Below are positions 1 through 12,643 of a stretch of 64,000 bases of DNA, piece by piece. This stretch comes from Castanea sativa (taxonomy: Eukaryota > Streptophyta > Magnoliopsida > Fagales > Fagaceae). How positions within the stretch are numbered: the first letter of the stretch is position 1; every line of letters begins with the position of its first letter. The notes under the pieces are model-generated. The model saw only the letters and a program-made list of their open reading frames with translations, had not been told where the DNA came from and made no database searches. The position numbers and the translations under genes are program-made. The stretch lies in NCBI RefSeq assembly GCF_040712315.1, contig NC_134015.1:19531614-19595613 (forward strand), read 5' to 3'.

Positions 1-59
1 TATTGTGCTAAAAATCTATGCACTCTCATTTTTATTATAACTAACTAAGTTATTCCAGC

Positions 60-429
60 ATTTTAGATATTTACAAACATTAACTTTGAATTGTGTATAT
101 GGTGATATGTTAATAGAACTTCCAAATATAGTGGAAAATTTCATACATTTGAGGTATCTAAATTTACTCAACTATCGTGGTGAATGATTGTCTGAAGAAT
201 GATTTGTAATTTATGCAATTTACAAATTTTGAACATTTTAATTCATAGTGGCAATTTCTCAAAATTGCCTCAAGGGATGGGTAAACTGATTAACCTAAGA
301 CATTTTACTTTGGATTCTGAAGACTTTATGTCAAATGTAAAGTTTCCAAGAGGATTTGGGAGATTTACGTCTCTTAGAACATTAAATTATTTCAACGTAA
401 GTGGAAATGATGATAATGAAAGATATTGA
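60..429 (+). pseudogene. NLR (CC-NBS-LRR) leucine-rich-repeat fragment
   Basis: This is a remnant of the leucine-rich-repeat region of a plant intracellular immune receptor. The translation shows the pattern of RGA-type CNL repeats: an ELPNIVENFIHLRYLNL-like segment near 120-170, then NLCNLQILNI near 205-240, then LPQGMGKLINLRHF near 265-305. These are the usual successive repeats in which pathogen-sensing receptors vary. The reading frame is broken by stops and a shift near 183-205. No NB-ARC or coiled-coil part is in the window, and the sequence stops resembling an LRR after about 429. The rest may lie left of the window edge. I am confident of the family and of the fact that it is broken; the exact subfamily is not resolvable. 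Confidence 0.75.
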
Positions 430-1541
430 AAGCTCAATAGTAAAACTACTATAGCCTGTTTAAACCTCCAATTTTAAAATTATGGCTTAATTGTTTTTAA
501 TCTACTTAACTGAGTGTGAAATAAGAGTAAACAAAGCACAATTAACCGGGACTACTTCCTAGTGCATAGGTATACATAATTAACAGTTAAATGTAAAACA
601 CAAGAAGTAAGGGAAAAGAGATGCAAACACAAGATAATATGAAAATGTATTATCGAAAAGGAAAACTGAATTACTCGGCGTGAAAACCTCTTCACGGCCA
701 TCCAAGCCAAATCAATCCACTAGTGAATAAGTTGGAGTACAATGATTGCAATATAGACCCTCCAAGCCTAGACTACCCTCTGTACTTAGACCATCCAAGT
801 CCTAGCTATCAACGGGTTTCACCAAGCCTTGTCTTCACTAGCTTTTCAAATTTCACAATTAGCTCCAATTGCATCCACCAAAGAATGGCTTCATCCAATG
901 CTTCCCATGAGCCCCAAAACAACTCACAACACTCAGAATGGATGAGGTATATGTTTGGACTAAGAACCTCTAACAGGATATGTAATTAGAGAGGTAGGAG
1001 TAGAGGAAAAGTAAGAGAAATGTGTAGAGGATTGTGGGTGTATAATTTCTAACTCTCAAATGGATTTCTAGGGGTTTCTCTTTGAAATTCTCTTTACAAT
1101 TTCGTGAGTAATGTGAGTTTATATAGTGTGAGCAAAGAAATGAGGAAAAACACAAAAAACAGGCTGACAGTGCATCGTACGAGTCAGATCGCAAGTTGGC
1201 CAAGTTGCGAACCACTCACGAGATGCCATCAAGCACTTAAACTCTTCAACTTCGATTTCTCGAATCATTACAAATAGAGAACGGGAAGTATTTGAAAAAG
1301 ATAAGTGATGAATTTTTGGGAATAGAAGAATCCGAAATGAAGAAGAAAGACAATAGAATAATAATAGCATTCCTAAATTTAAAATCTCTCATATTTGGAA
1401 ATTTGATTGTGTGGGAAGAATGGATTGGAGAAGGAGATTGTAATATTATTATAATGCCACATCTTTAAGAGTTAAGCACAGTGACAGACCTATCTTTGAT
1501 CACTGTCTTCTTTGATCTGATCTTTTCACCTTCCCCTTTTT

Positions 1542-1543
<2 letters not shown>
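430..1543. other. Gene-free, probable old retroelement-derived sequence
   Basis: No credible gene is visible. The stretch 640-960 and the stretch 1140-1260 read like decayed dispersed repeat sequence. Short ORFs on both strands have no recognisable domain. Confidence 0.4.

Positions 1544-1578
<35 letters not shown>
1544..1578. repeat. (TC)n microsatellite
   Basis: An uninterrupted TC dinucleotide run of about 35 bp is seen directly. Confidence 0.95.
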
Positions 1579-1581
<3 letters not shown>

Positions 1582-1663
1582 ATTATTGTGTATGCTTTGA
1601 TGAGTTCTCTAAATTTCTCTCTATTTTATTACTGTAGTATTTTTTTTAAGTTGTTGCAGGCTT

Positions 1664-1836
1664 ACCACCGCACACCCTTAGTGCGATGGTCACTCTACAG
1701 ATATAAATGTATGTGGAGTGTGAGAGGTAAGGGTCGGGTTCAAGTTTCCAGGAGAGAGTTTTACACACATTTACACTTAGATTAGGCTAGAGTCGAAATT
1801 CTATCTTGTATAAAAAAAAAAAAAAAAAAAAAAAAA
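1664..1836 (+). mobile_element. tRNA-derived SINE with poly(A) tail
   Basis: A 173 bp insert is flanked by a perfect 13 bp duplication, TTGTTGCAGGCTT, at 1651-1663 and 1837-1849. It starts with an A-box-like segment (TTAGTGCGATGGTCAC near 1679-1694), has a B-box-like GGGTTCAAGTTTCC near 1735-1750, and ends in about 24 A residues. This arrangement is that of a tRNA-derived SINE mobilised in trans by a LINE reverse transcriptase. The perfect duplication points to a fairly recent insertion. The family name is not assigned. Confidence 0.85.
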
Positions 1837-1849
1837 TTGTTGCAGGCTT

Positions 1850-3744
1850 TGTGACGTTTAGATTTGTCTTTATCTGTATATGTGATAAGCACTTAAAAAG
1901 GAAAATAAAATGATGCAAAAAAGTTTATTTGTGGCTATTACTAATTGATGGAAAACGTTTCTAAAAAAAAAAAAACCCGATGAAAGAAATTTGTGGCTAT
2001 TACTAATTGATGGAAAACGTTTCTAAAAAAAAAAAAAAAAACCCCCCGATGAAAGAAATTTATTATGTATAACTTGCCCCTTATCATTTTTTTGAAAGAA
2101 AAGATAGACTTACCCCTTATCATTTGATTGCTTGAGAGCTATCGTCATTATCATTTGATTTTTAGATATGCAACTTCTGAAATATCTCTTCTCTTATGCT
2201 ATTAATTAGCCAATATTTTAGCAGATATATTAATTTAGTAGTTGATATGGGTTTAAACTTTGAACTGTAGTTATTAATATATAGCATTATGAAAGGTTGG
2301 GTATAGAATAATATGAAAAGAATAAAGCCAAATTTTTATGTATTTATAATGTTAAATACATAATTATAATAGTTATGATGTCATCGGTTCAACTAAAAAG
2401 CCAAAAACTACTCATTTTCGATTCGTTGTTCAATCCAGTTTTTAAAACTATAATAAATTCCTATAACTACTATGACTTTAATTTTATTTGTAGATTAGGG
2501 AAAGTATAGTTTTTTTCAAAAATGAAAAATAAAAAATGAAAAACCAATATTGATATTGTCACCTTGCCTTCTCTGGCATTGATATCCCAATTTCTAAAAT
2601 TATCAAACAAAATACTGTGGCCTGCCCCCCCAAGTTCGAGTCTGGTTCCGTCCCTGGTTGAGCATTAACGCTTGCCTAAAGTTAAAGTTGCTGCCAAACT
2701 TCTTAGTTCTTTCGTACGACTCCGTTCCAGAATTTGAACATCACACTGTGTCCAATTCTCAAGGAACGTTGCCAAAGACAAAGAGAGACAGGATAGGACT
2801 GGTCCAAGATTTTCCACATCCCAGAGGTAACTTCTTTTGCTTTTTCTTCTCCTTTGGATTCTTCTTTTACTTTGCAAAAACTTAAAGAAAAAACGTTGTT
2901 GATGAATTTATCTGGCTCTTAGTAATATGAATTAGCGGTTTATATTGTATATTGTTGTACGTATACACGTAACTAGTACGCATAGGATGTTGTTGCTTAA
3001 CTGCTTCATTAGTTCAATAAATATCCTTAAAAATCTCATTCATTTGCATATGTGTAGAGAGAAAACAACTCCAACTCCAAACAATGTCTACCTACGTCTT
3101 TCTGATTCATTTACAGTTTCCTGTTTATATGGGAATTGCTCATTTTATTGATTTTTAAGGCTATGGATATAAGACTAATCTCAAATAACTCATATGGTTT
3201 TCTTTTGGTAGAAAGATAAGGAAGAAAAATGGTTCCTGTGATCTGTGTTTCTGGGTTCATGAATTTTAGCTTCAAGTTGAGATTTTTGGATGATGATGGT
3301 TAAAGATGGTTTTTGTCAGTATGTCTGTTGGCAAAGTTCATTCTTGGCTTGATTCAGTGTTGCAAGTCTAATCTAGTCCTTGGGCATCTTCTTTTATTTT
3401 ACTAAATATATCAATTAAATATTCTAATTGATTGCGAAGCAATCCCACAGATTAAACATTTTAATTAGATTCTCAGTAATTTGAATTAGGCAATTTAAAT
3501 TTACCACGGTGACAAGAGCAATTTTTGAAAAATTATAACATAAAACGGCCGGTACAGCACGGATACGACATGATATGGCTCTTTAAATGAAGTGTCCGTG
3601 CTTTCTAGTAAATAACAACTTCTGATTACACTTCATTTAAAAGATTTTAACATTTGTCCTGACAATTATAAAATCAATGACCTTTTTATATAGAAATAAC
3701 TACAAATGGGTCCTTCTGAGTAAATTCTTAAAGTCTTTAATGCT
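1850..3744. other. Gene-free stretch
   Basis: AT-rich sequence. Near 1940-2060 a block of about 65 bp (TTTGTGGCTATTACTAATTG plus flank) occurs twice in tandem with A-runs. A GC-richer patch at 2615-2830 has no recognisable coding content. Confidence 0.4.
3240..3380 (+). repeat. Local direct duplication, copy 1
   Basis: This block (GAGATTTTTGGATGATGATG, then a GTCAGTATGTCTGTTGGCAA-type run, then a GGCTTGATTCAGTGTTGC-type run) recurs at about 4340-4490 in the same orientation with moderate divergence. It has no coding signal. Confidence 0.6.
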
Positions 3745-3948
3745 TTAATAGGATATCTTAATCTCCATAAATTTGTTGAGTGACTCTATAAACTGATTGA
3801 GGTTCTGGCCACATTGATCAGACTTCAACAAAGAGAAACCTAATGTTTTGAAACATGTACTTCCATAATTGTTAATTCTCAGCTCGTTTAAATTTTGAAG
3901 CAGTACTACTGTCTTGTGACCTTTGGAATACCAATTTATGTTTTCCAC
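3745..3948 (-). pseudogene. Second NLR leucine-rich-repeat fragment, antisense to the first
   Basis: On the minus strand a 67-residue open stretch contains LLQNLNELRINNYGSTCF. This resembles the late LRR segment of CNL receptors, where the pattern is HPNLKELRIxxYGGTxFPSW. Downstream residues no longer follow the repeat pattern and there is no neighbouring NB-ARC sequence. It lies on the strand opposite to the fragment at 60-429, so the two are not simply parts of one gene unless rearranged. The match rests on one motif only. Confidence 0.45.
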
Positions 3949-4339
3949 TGGTAAACCTCAAGCTCTAGTTATTGGCCCACTATCCATGGATTTGAGTCTA
4001 GACTCTAGAACAGTTTAAAAGATTCATTATGATTTGCATAGAATTGATAATCAAGATAGTGGCATGATTATTTCCATGATGTTAGTTAATTTCCTCTGCT
4101 GGTGAAAGACACATTTGGAAGTGCTGATGTGGTGCCATTTGTTTAATATTATTTACTGATCCTATGCAATGCATATTGAGGATGCAGCTTTCTGGTCCCC
4201 TAATGAGTGTCACTGGTTGAAAGTTGTTGGTCTCTTCATTCACAGTCATTGTCATTGTGAGTTTATTTACAAGTAATCAATTTCAAGCAAAATATTATTA
4301 TATTGATTTATAGTTTTTTTTGGGTATAAAAGACAAGAA

Positions 4340-4490
4340 ATTCCCCCTTTCAGGATTCATAAATTTAGATTCAAGGTCAGATTTTTGGATGATGATGATG
4401 AAAATTTATTTGCGTTTGTGTGTGTCAGCAAAGTTCAGAATCAGCTTGATTCGGCGTTGCAATTCTGATCCAGTCATGGGTAACACCTTC
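4340..4490 (+). repeat. Local direct duplication, copy 2
   Basis: This is the partner of 3240-3380, about 1.1 kb away. Shared features in order are AGATTTTTGGATGATGATG, GTGTCAGCAAAGTTCA and CAGCTTGATTCGGCGTTGC. Confidence 0.6.
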
Positions 4491-7400
4491 ATCATGTTCT
4501 TTTATTTCACCAAAATTTCAATTAATGATCCTACTCAACTCTCAAAAATTCACTCAAAAAGATAATAATCACAACTTTGGTTGTTTAATTTAATAGATTT
4601 TGACCAAACTCACTAAGACACTGACACGAATGGTTCAATCTTGTATGCCCTCTATATGCAACTTTACCAGAATGAGTGAATGTGTTGAAGATTCTCTATT
4701 TGAAAAGAAAAGAAAAGAATAATACCTGAATGAATGTTACTCAAATTTTAACTTGACATGTTGGCTTCTTTTTTAGTCAATCTAAGTTGGCATCACATGA
4801 AAAGAAATCTATGTAACGCTAGTCTTAAGAAGAAAGAGAGGGACCCTCAAGGCTTTAAAATGCTTTTGTTAATTATTAAGTACGAAAGTTATAGGGTTAG
4901 GCAATAGCTATTTATCAAGTTATAAAGCAATATCATATGCTTGTTTCTTGTTTTAGAGTCTGAAGTATTTCTTTACATGAAAAAGTCTGAAGTACAAGAG
5001 GCCCATTACCAGCAGGAAAGAAGGAGAAACTACATATATGATATACCTTGGCTTTGTTAGTTGGATCATTTACTCCTCTACTGTGAGGTATATCTCGATA
5101 TTTTCTTCTTAATCATCTGTCTATTTAACCTTATCATTTGTCCATCCTTGATAATCTCATGTTAAGTAATTAATTCTTTTTGGCCTCATTTGAACCAAAC
5201 ATCTGATTCTAATATCTAGGTATGTACATTTTGTGATGATCAAATTTTCACACATGGATGCACATTTGAGAAAGGGCCACAGAAGCAACCTAGGAATGTT
5301 TTGGTCTCATTCAATCAGAACATCATGCAAAATCTTCTTTCCTCATTAGGTTTGACTCAATCTTAGCATCAGGCAAAAGGAAACCCCATTACTTAAAAAA
5401 TTAGGGTGCAAAAGACCCGTTATTGCTTATAATTTAGACATTTGAAACCTGTGTTGAACAGTATTCTTCTCTGTAGGAAATTTGGAGTACCTTCAAAAGC
5501 TTTTGCGGCTAGTCCTCCTAAAATCATTGACAATGCCATAGCTAGCTTATCCCCTAGTGTAATCTATGTTTAATTCTCAAAACAATCTTATTCTGTTTGT
5601 CATTCTTGTTTTCAGATCTTAGACAAAGTCCTCTAGATGTTACAATTAGCATTTGACCAACAGATTAACATATATCTTGTGGGCAGATTATTTCTGACAG
5701 ATGAGGAAGATAAGATCAATCTCAAAGAGGAAACCCCTTCTGGGACGTCAAGGATTCGGTTGAGGAAGGAAATGAACATGATCTTGACACCACCATTCAC
5801 AAAGGAAATTGAGGAAGATGATGTCTCCCAAATTTATTGTATGGTATATTTTTCCTTTAACTTCCATTTTGTTTGTTTGACAGTCAAATCCATACTTATT
5901 TCTGCTTCTCATTTGAATAGTCTTTGGTAGCTCTGTTTGTTGTAGGAATTAGGATTATATTTTCTGGGTCATTTTTTTGCTCCTCATCTTGCTTATAAGT
6001 TAAATAAGTTGCAAGGCATAGTAGTGAAGTTTACTGTGGGACTTAGCATTCTGCTGCTGGACAGTCTGTCCTAATAGTCACCTTTTTTTATTTAAAAAAA
6101 AAATCATTCTGACTACTATTTTGATTGCTCATGTAGCTTGTGATGTTCATCCCTTGTTTAATGTATAGACTTTGAAATTCCTCTTAACATATTATAGCTA
6201 CTTGAAATTAAGGTTAGGCTACTATATACATTCACTTTAGATTATTACATTGATGTCCATTGTGATTAAAAGCATCATAAATCTAATCATTAAAAAAATT
6301 ATGCCTTCTTTGTGAACTTACTTCTGATGATGCTGGTTACCCTGAATAAGTCCTAAATTCCAGCCACTAGAAAACATTCCTTGCTTTACAATAGACCTCT
6401 AAGGACATAGAAAGGATGTTCAGTGAGCACTTGGGGATGCAAGCATGGATTTTGAACTGCCAAGGGAAGTAAGTTTTTCCTTTTTACATACTAATATTGC
6501 CAATGACCAAATCTTCTTGAATTTGTCCTTCATTAAATTTGCAGCAATAAACCTGTTGTTGAATTTTTTTATTTCTCGAGCTTTGCTTTTGTATTTTCTG
6601 CCCTTTGTCCTGAAGCTACGACCTTGTTTGTTGAACTTATGCAGTCTAAACTTATTGGAGAACCGTAGGTTGTGCTAGTGAAAATCATTAAGCAAGGATG
6701 CACCTCATATAGCCATCTCTTACATTCTGGTGCGAGATAGCTAATTGAAAAGGCTCCATATGCAGAATAGCAAAGTTTTATATATCAAAACAACAAAGCT
6801 CTCTTTCTCTCTCTGCCCCCCCCCCCCCCCCCTCCCCCCACCCAAAGCATTGTCCTTGTTTACAAAAGGGCCTATATATGAGGCTCTAGTCAACATCCTG
6901 AATCTTACATGTCATGGATGTCAAGAAGAAACAATGGCAAGCAATGCGATATGATGAATAGGAAACAACTGGCTTTATGTAAATCTGTAAATTCTTCTTT
7001 CCACGTCCTTTTGTTGTTTGAATGTGAATGACTGGTTAATCAAGTTTTTCATTATAGGGAAGTGATTTCAGAAGAACGCAGATTGCTTTTGTTAAGAGGT
7101 GAATTTTATTTATATAAGCAATATTTCTTTTAAATTTTGGGTTTCTGATCATTAACAAACCAAAGATAAACTATTGCAGCTGAAAGATGCACTGGAGTCT
7201 TAATAATCTTGAATCACTCAGTTTGCTAAAGGTCAAATCAACAATTTGGCTTTAGAAGCAGGTTGTTCATGTATTAAAATGTTCGCTTGTGCACTTTTGT
7301 GTGGAACAGTAATCAAATAATCAAAAAGCCTATGCCTTGAAGTTGATTTGTATTTGTGATATGATCCTTTTGACATCTTAGGAGTTCGTACAGAGATACA

Positions 7401-7994
7401 ATTGCATTGTAGAGCTTGTGGAGTAGTGTATTGAGAATTTTGTATTCACCAGTTACCCTTTTTTTTCATTAGCAGTAGTAACTCTTTTTTCATTATGCGT
7501 TTAGAGATTTGTGGAATGAGAACCAGATTGGTGTTGCACCATTCCCAAGAGATGGTGCCTGTTAAGAAAATGACTTCAATTTTATAAGGTTTCTAGGTAG
7601 GTTTATGTGTATCCCGGGAAAATGGAAACAGTAATTTCCACGCTACATTTCCTAGGTCCCTATCCAAAACGTTCCTTAATGTATTGAGCCAATTCCAGCC
7701 TACTATCAGATCAAGTAAATTTTGGTCCGCTAAAACACACCCAAATCTAAAGGTTCACAATCATTCCAACAACCTTCGAAATCATAGTCTCTAATTTGTA
7801 AAATGAGTTTATTCATATGTAGCCATTAATTTCAGTGAAAGTTTAATGATTTTCCATTAGTAAGCATCAGATTGGGTTCAATTGTCTTTTTCCAGGGTCC
7901 CATATCATGGAGGACAAAGAAAAAGGAATTATAAAAAAGTTCACGAACTTGCAGTAAGTGAAGAAATTCATTATTCTTGTAAGTGGGTAGATTA
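4491..7994. other. Gene-free stretch with a C-rich run at 6816-6839
   Basis: No complete gene is seen. An open stretch at 5637-5930 encodes an acidic, charged segment (EEDKINLKEETPSGTSRIRL and following) that could be a decayed exon, but no family is recognised and flanking exons are not evident. A run of about 17 C residues followed by CT and more C lies at 6816-6839. Confidence 0.4.
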
Positions 7995-8284
7995 GTGTGA
8001 ACTGTGAATTGATTAAATCCAACAATCCAATTCACATGACCATCTCACCAATCTTATATAGGATCTTGATCTTGACAACCATGGTGTGAATTCATAATGT
8101 ACCATGTGAACTTTATTGACAAGAGTGGGTCCTTAAACTTAAGGTAGTGGATTACTATAAATAACGTGGGGCTACCTTTAAAAAAAAAAAAATTGGTCTA
8201 CAATTATGGTGCTCTTGCCTTTTCCACTAATTGGTGTTGATTTTGCTTTTGAGTAAGGTTAGGGATACCAATTTTTTTTTCTTC

Positions 8285-8315
<31 letters not shown>

Positions 8316-8562
8316 ATTTTACACCCATTTTCAACAAAAAGTAGAATCCTATAATTCTCAGTTCAATATACAATCTAATCCATGTGACCATCTCACCAAT
8401 CCTGTGTAGAATCTTGATCTTGATCACAATTGGCCCTTAAATTTAAGATAGTGAATTACATTAGATGAGCATGGGGCCACAATTATGACTGACTTTTCCT
8501 TTTCCTCTAATTGGTGCTTATTTTGTTGTTGAGTAATTAATGATAGGAATACCAATTTTTTT
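7995..8562. repeat. Tandem duplication of about 250 bp (7995-8280 and 8345-8562)
   Basis: Both halves contain, in the same order, TGACCATCTCACCAATC, ATCTTGATCTTGA, a CCTTAAA-type block, CTAATTGGTG and GGAATACCAATTTTTTT or close variants. They are separated by a (TA)n(GT)n microsatellite at 8286-8314. No coding content is seen. Confidence 0.7.
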
Positions 8563-9990
8563 CATATGATAAGCAACATCATGTTCACAAGGTATCATTG
8601 ATACCACTTTTACTATTCATTAATTACAATAGGCCACACTAATAATTGTGAATATATTGTGACCCTAGACTTATTATTTTGGTTTTATGACAATTTTTTT
8701 TTCTTTTGCTGCTTAAACTAGAGGGTTTTTTTTTTAATTTTTTTTTTTAACTTATTACTTTTCTATTTGCTTGTGTACTTCCTTTTAAATAAGTATTTTT
8801 AGCAAGGAAGCTTATCTAAACCTTTCATTAATCAACTATTTATTATTTAGTATATTGTGTTATCAATCAAAATTTTCATTTCCATCTATGGTATGTTAGA
8901 AACATTTTCATGTAAAACACTTTTTGATTCAATAGACAATATCCTGAATAATAAGCAAGAACATAAAACAAAGAAGAGTTTAGGAACAATCTCATAGTGC
9001 TATAAAATCACACAAAGTGTTTTCCTTAAAGGTTGATTTGTGCTACTTGAAGTAAAACTTGGCGAGACTAGTTCTTTTGGCTGAACAACCCTCTAGGATC
9101 AAATTATAGTGTTAACCTTTACCATGGCCACACTTCCACTTATGGATATACAAGAACAACATTCTAATGTCTTTCCTTTGATTGCGATTATCAATTGCAC
9201 AAGCACGAATGTGGATTGCACCAAAAAACAGAAAAAGAAAAAAAAAAGCAGTGGTGAAAGAGAATATATTAAAAAGTCAATCTATTTTATTTTTTTAATA
9301 TTGACAAAAAAAGTAGGAGTAAAATGAAATGGATAAGGTGGACTGTGTACATGAGTAATACATAACTTGTTGATAAGGCGGTGAAAATGAAAAGGATCCC
9401 TATTCCTTGCTCAAAATTTTAGTAAAAATCTTAGTAATTTGTTTAGAGGATTGAATGTGGCAAAGAGAAACCAAAGTTGATCTGAAGATGGCATCTTTGG
9501 ACATTGCTGATCGAGGTTGAAGCTACTGCTACTATTTAAATGGATTGTCTTGTTGGGGAGGTTTGTTGTTTTCCTCTTGGATAGTTTTCTTTTGAGTTTT
9601 TTTTTTCTTTGTCACCATATTGCTAATCTTATACTTTGTTTATTGTTTTATGATATGGTGTTCACTGTGGTGATTAATATTGAAATTGTCGTTTACATAA
9701 TTTGGTTAATTGGAACTTAATTGTTAAATCTGCTACATAATATACAACCAGAGATTAAATTGCCATCTCAATACTAGTAATGATCCCATGCTATTATCTC
9801 ATCATAATCAAAAGATTTGAAAATCACCAGTTTTCACGCCCCAAACCCAAAAGGGCCCAAGACATGAGAACATGAACTTTCAAGAGAAACTGTGGGGCTA
9901 TATATCTACATGATAAAATCTTCACAATAAGTCAAAGTTCCATAACACATTTACAAATGATATAAACCAAAAATCACGTGTCTCCAAAAA
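8563..9990. other. Gene-free stretch
   Basis: AT-rich with several T and A runs. No ORF with a recognisable domain and no repeat structure that I could delimit. Confidence 0.4.
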
Positions 9991-10019
9991 ATACATAAAT
10001 TAATTCCACAACACCTAAT

Positions 10020-10401
10020 TATTCAATACAAAGCCACGGTCCTCCCTAGAATATGCAACATCAATAGCACTTCTAGGTCTACGATGCCAAGGCTTACAAA
10101 TTTCGAGAACCTAACCTCCAATGGCCCTATCTTATGCAGTACATCAATGCCGCAATGGATTAGAGGAAGATAGGAGTGAAGAGTTCTTACCATAGCAGAA
10201 CGATGAAGAGTAAAGTTTAACACTCCCCCTCACTTGTGGGCCTAAACTTCCCCTTAATAAGTGAGGGCCTAACAAGTGGGAATTTAACATTTTAAATAGG
10301 AGGAAGAGTAAAGTCAAGGATCGAGCTCAAAATCTTTTGCACTGATACCATATTAACTTACCAATTGTCCTAAAAGCTTAAGCTGTTAGGAAATGGTGAA
10401 T
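10020..10401. other. Decayed retroelement-like sequence flanking the 10410-11500 insert
   Basis: The segment contains a CACTTGTGGGCCTAAACTTC-type block and CTGATACCATATTAACTTACC. I recognise these only generally as dispersed plant repeat sequence. It appears to continue, after the 1.1 kb insert, at about 11509. Confidence 0.35.
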
Positions 10402-10409
10402 TTAATCAC

Positions 10410-11500
10410 TTATTAAGCGTTTGGTGAAGCAAAAACGCAACTTTTGGTAAAAGTTGCGTTTTGGGACAAGGCAAAAACGCCCAATCCAATTATGGAGGTC
10501 TGGAGCACCATAAATAAAAAGTCCAGTAGCGTTTTCAGCTATCCGTTGGGTGAGTCCTAAAATTACCGAATTACCCTGACCCTCATTCCTCTCATCTCAT
10601 CTCTCTGCTCCGCTGGGTGAATCTTCTTCCTCTTCTTCTGCTTTCTTCGTCTTCTTCTTCGTCTTCTCTGATCTGTGTGTGGGTGGGTGGGTGGGTGGGT
10701 GTGTGTGTCTGTGTGTGGAGGAAAGTAAAAGGAAAGGTGTAGATAAGAAGGTAAGGACGAAAGGAACATGTGGAGGAGAAAAAAGTGAAAGAAAAAAAAA
10801 AGAAGAAAAAAAAAAAAAAGAGTTTTTGGGTTTGGTTATGCAACGTGGAAGAAAATATAATGACTAAGAACACAAATTATTTTACAACTTTTTTTTTATA
10901 GTTGTGATGTTATAGAGTATGTGGTGCAGAAAAAATTGTGGGTACTAGAACAACTCATTTAAAAGATAAGTGTTAATAAAATTTTATTTTACAAAGATTA
11001 ATTTTAAATTAGTATTGTGAAAATATTGTGAAATTTTATTATATCTCTAAACTTCTTAAGTTAATACTATTTTTTTCTAAAAAAAAATAGTACTATTGAC
11101 AGAATATTTTTATAACAATTTCATAATAAAGTTTACATAGTAAGTTGTTATTAGTTCTCATCTAAACCTACTAGTGACATTTTTTTTCCTACTATTAACA
11201 ACTTGTTATATAGACTTTATTGTGAAATTTTTGTGAAAATATTGTGTCCATAACTTACATTAAAAGAGATAATTAAAACAAAAAATTCTTTTTATATAGA
11301 CATTGTCCTTTTTAGTAATTTACTCCTCAAACTGCCACTTTTATAAGTGCTAGCCAAATACTCAGCTTTTTTAAAAAGCACTTTTTAACAGTTTTTACCA
11401 AACACTCAACTTTTTAAAAAATCACTTTTTCATTATGCACTTTTTAAAAACTCAACTTTTTCATTATGCACTTTTTCAAAAAGCCCAACCAAACTCACCC
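10410..11500. mobile_element. Non-autonomous DNA transposon, about 1.1 kb
   Basis: The left end reads AAGCGTTTGGTGAAG (from about 10415) and the right end, reverse-complemented, reads GGGTGAGTTTGGTTGGG. These are imperfect terminal inverted repeats (TIRs) of the GTTTGGT type common in plant MITEs. An 8 bp near-duplication flanks it: TTAATCAC at 10402-10409 and TTAATCAT at 11501-11508. The interior has a (GGGT)n/(GT)n run at 10677-10715, a long purine run and AT-rich sequence, with no transposase. Eight-bp duplications suggest the hAT superfamily, but the TIR edge is not sharply defined. Confidence 0.55.
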
Positions 11501-11512
11501 TTAATCATAAGT

Positions 11513-12060
11513 CTAACACTCAGGAACAGGTGTACCGGCAGGATCTTCAATTGGGGCAGATGTTAAGGGTTTTGCAAGGATAGGAGTGGCTGGCTTAGCA
11601 GGAGGCAAGTTAGTGGATAGGATCTCAAGAAATAAGTCTAAAATGGGATCAAAATGAGAAGTGAAAGATGTAGAATTCATGGAATTGGATAATGTGTAAA
11701 ACATTTTGTGTTCCAAAAATACCACATGATGAGAGACTCTTAATACATTTGACAACGAGATCATAAAATCTAAATCCCTTTTGTTTAATACCATATCCAA
11801 CAAATAAGTATATTTGTGAATAGAGTTGAAGTTTCGTACGTTCATGTGGTTGAGGAATAAACCATATGTACAAGCAAGAACTTTAAGAAAACTATAATTG
11901 GGAGCTATGTCAAACAACTATTCATATGATGTTTTGTGTTGTAAGACAGACATTAAACACCTATTGATAGTGTAGACTGCAGTAAAAGCGGCTTCTCCCC
12001 AAAAGTGTGTGGGAGTGGAAGCTACAACGTTTTTCCATATTCATATTGCATTTTCATAAA
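11513..12060 (-). pseudogene. Ty1/copia polyprotein fragment (integrase region), broken
   Basis: Minus-strand translation from about 12020 gives THFWGEAAFTAVYTINRC-like residues, typical of the end of the copia integrase core. At 11917 it continues as LFDIAPNYSFLKVLACT (family pattern: PxYSxLKVFGC), then VFLEHKMF and a proline-rich spacer ending in a stop at 11513. A frame interruption lies near 11650-11870, where the best-matching residues move to another frame. No LTRs, reverse transcriptase or RNase H are adjacent, so this is an isolated relic. Confidence 0.7.
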
Positions 12061-12448
12061 CTCCTTAAATTATGTCGACATCATTCATCTTCCTCCTTTA
12101 TTGAATCAATTCTGTAACATTTGTCGAACCATTACTTATCAAAAAAAACTTTTGTCGGCTCGAAGCACAAATACATTGGCTCTTTTTAAACGAAAATAAT
12201 ATTATTGTTATTCTAAAAATTCTTCAACAAGTACAGGTAAAATTATATAAACCACATCATTTAGATTACATATATATACAATACGTACGTTCTCTTGTAG
12301 AGAAATCGGTCATGAGAAATTCTTAATAATTGTTTTGGTTGTCTTAATACTTTCCATGTAACATTTTGTTCTTCAAAATATGCGACATCAGAATGGTAAT
12401 AAGACTCTTACGAATGAAACAATTACATCCATACAATATATCTTAAAT

Positions 12449-12634
12449 GGGTCATGCTATCGAGTACCCTTAGAGTATTGGTTAATAATCCGTTTTAAGA
12501 AAGTTTTGACACCACTTTTATGGAAAATGAAAAAAACAGTTAAAACATTAATTGCTTTTTTTTTTCTTTTCCTATAAAACATTTCTTTAAATGGATTATT
12601 AACCAATGTCCAAAGGGCATTAGTTAGCATTTCT
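12449..12634. mobile_element. 186 bp MITE with 9 bp target duplication
   Basis: A perfect 9 bp duplication, ATCTTAAAT, lies at 12440-12448 and 12635-12643. The two ends are inverted copies of each other: CATGCTATCGAGTACCC...TTGGTTAATAATCC on the left, and on the right the reverse complement of an ATGCTAACTAATGCCC...TTGGTTAATAATCC arm. The 9 bp duplication is characteristic of Mutator-like elements. It carries no gene and folds as a near-complete hairpin. Confidence 0.85.
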
Positions 12635-12643
12635 CATCTTAAA

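Noticed and set aside
5637..5930. Acidic 97-codon ORF as an exon of a conserved gene
   Set aside because: No family recognised, no convincing splice sites or companion exons; kept only as a remark.
10563..10873. Overlapping ORFs on both strands rich in Arg/Lys/Phe or His/Thr/Pro
   Set aside because: They arise from purine/pyrimidine runs and the GGGT/GT repeat inside a non-autonomous element.
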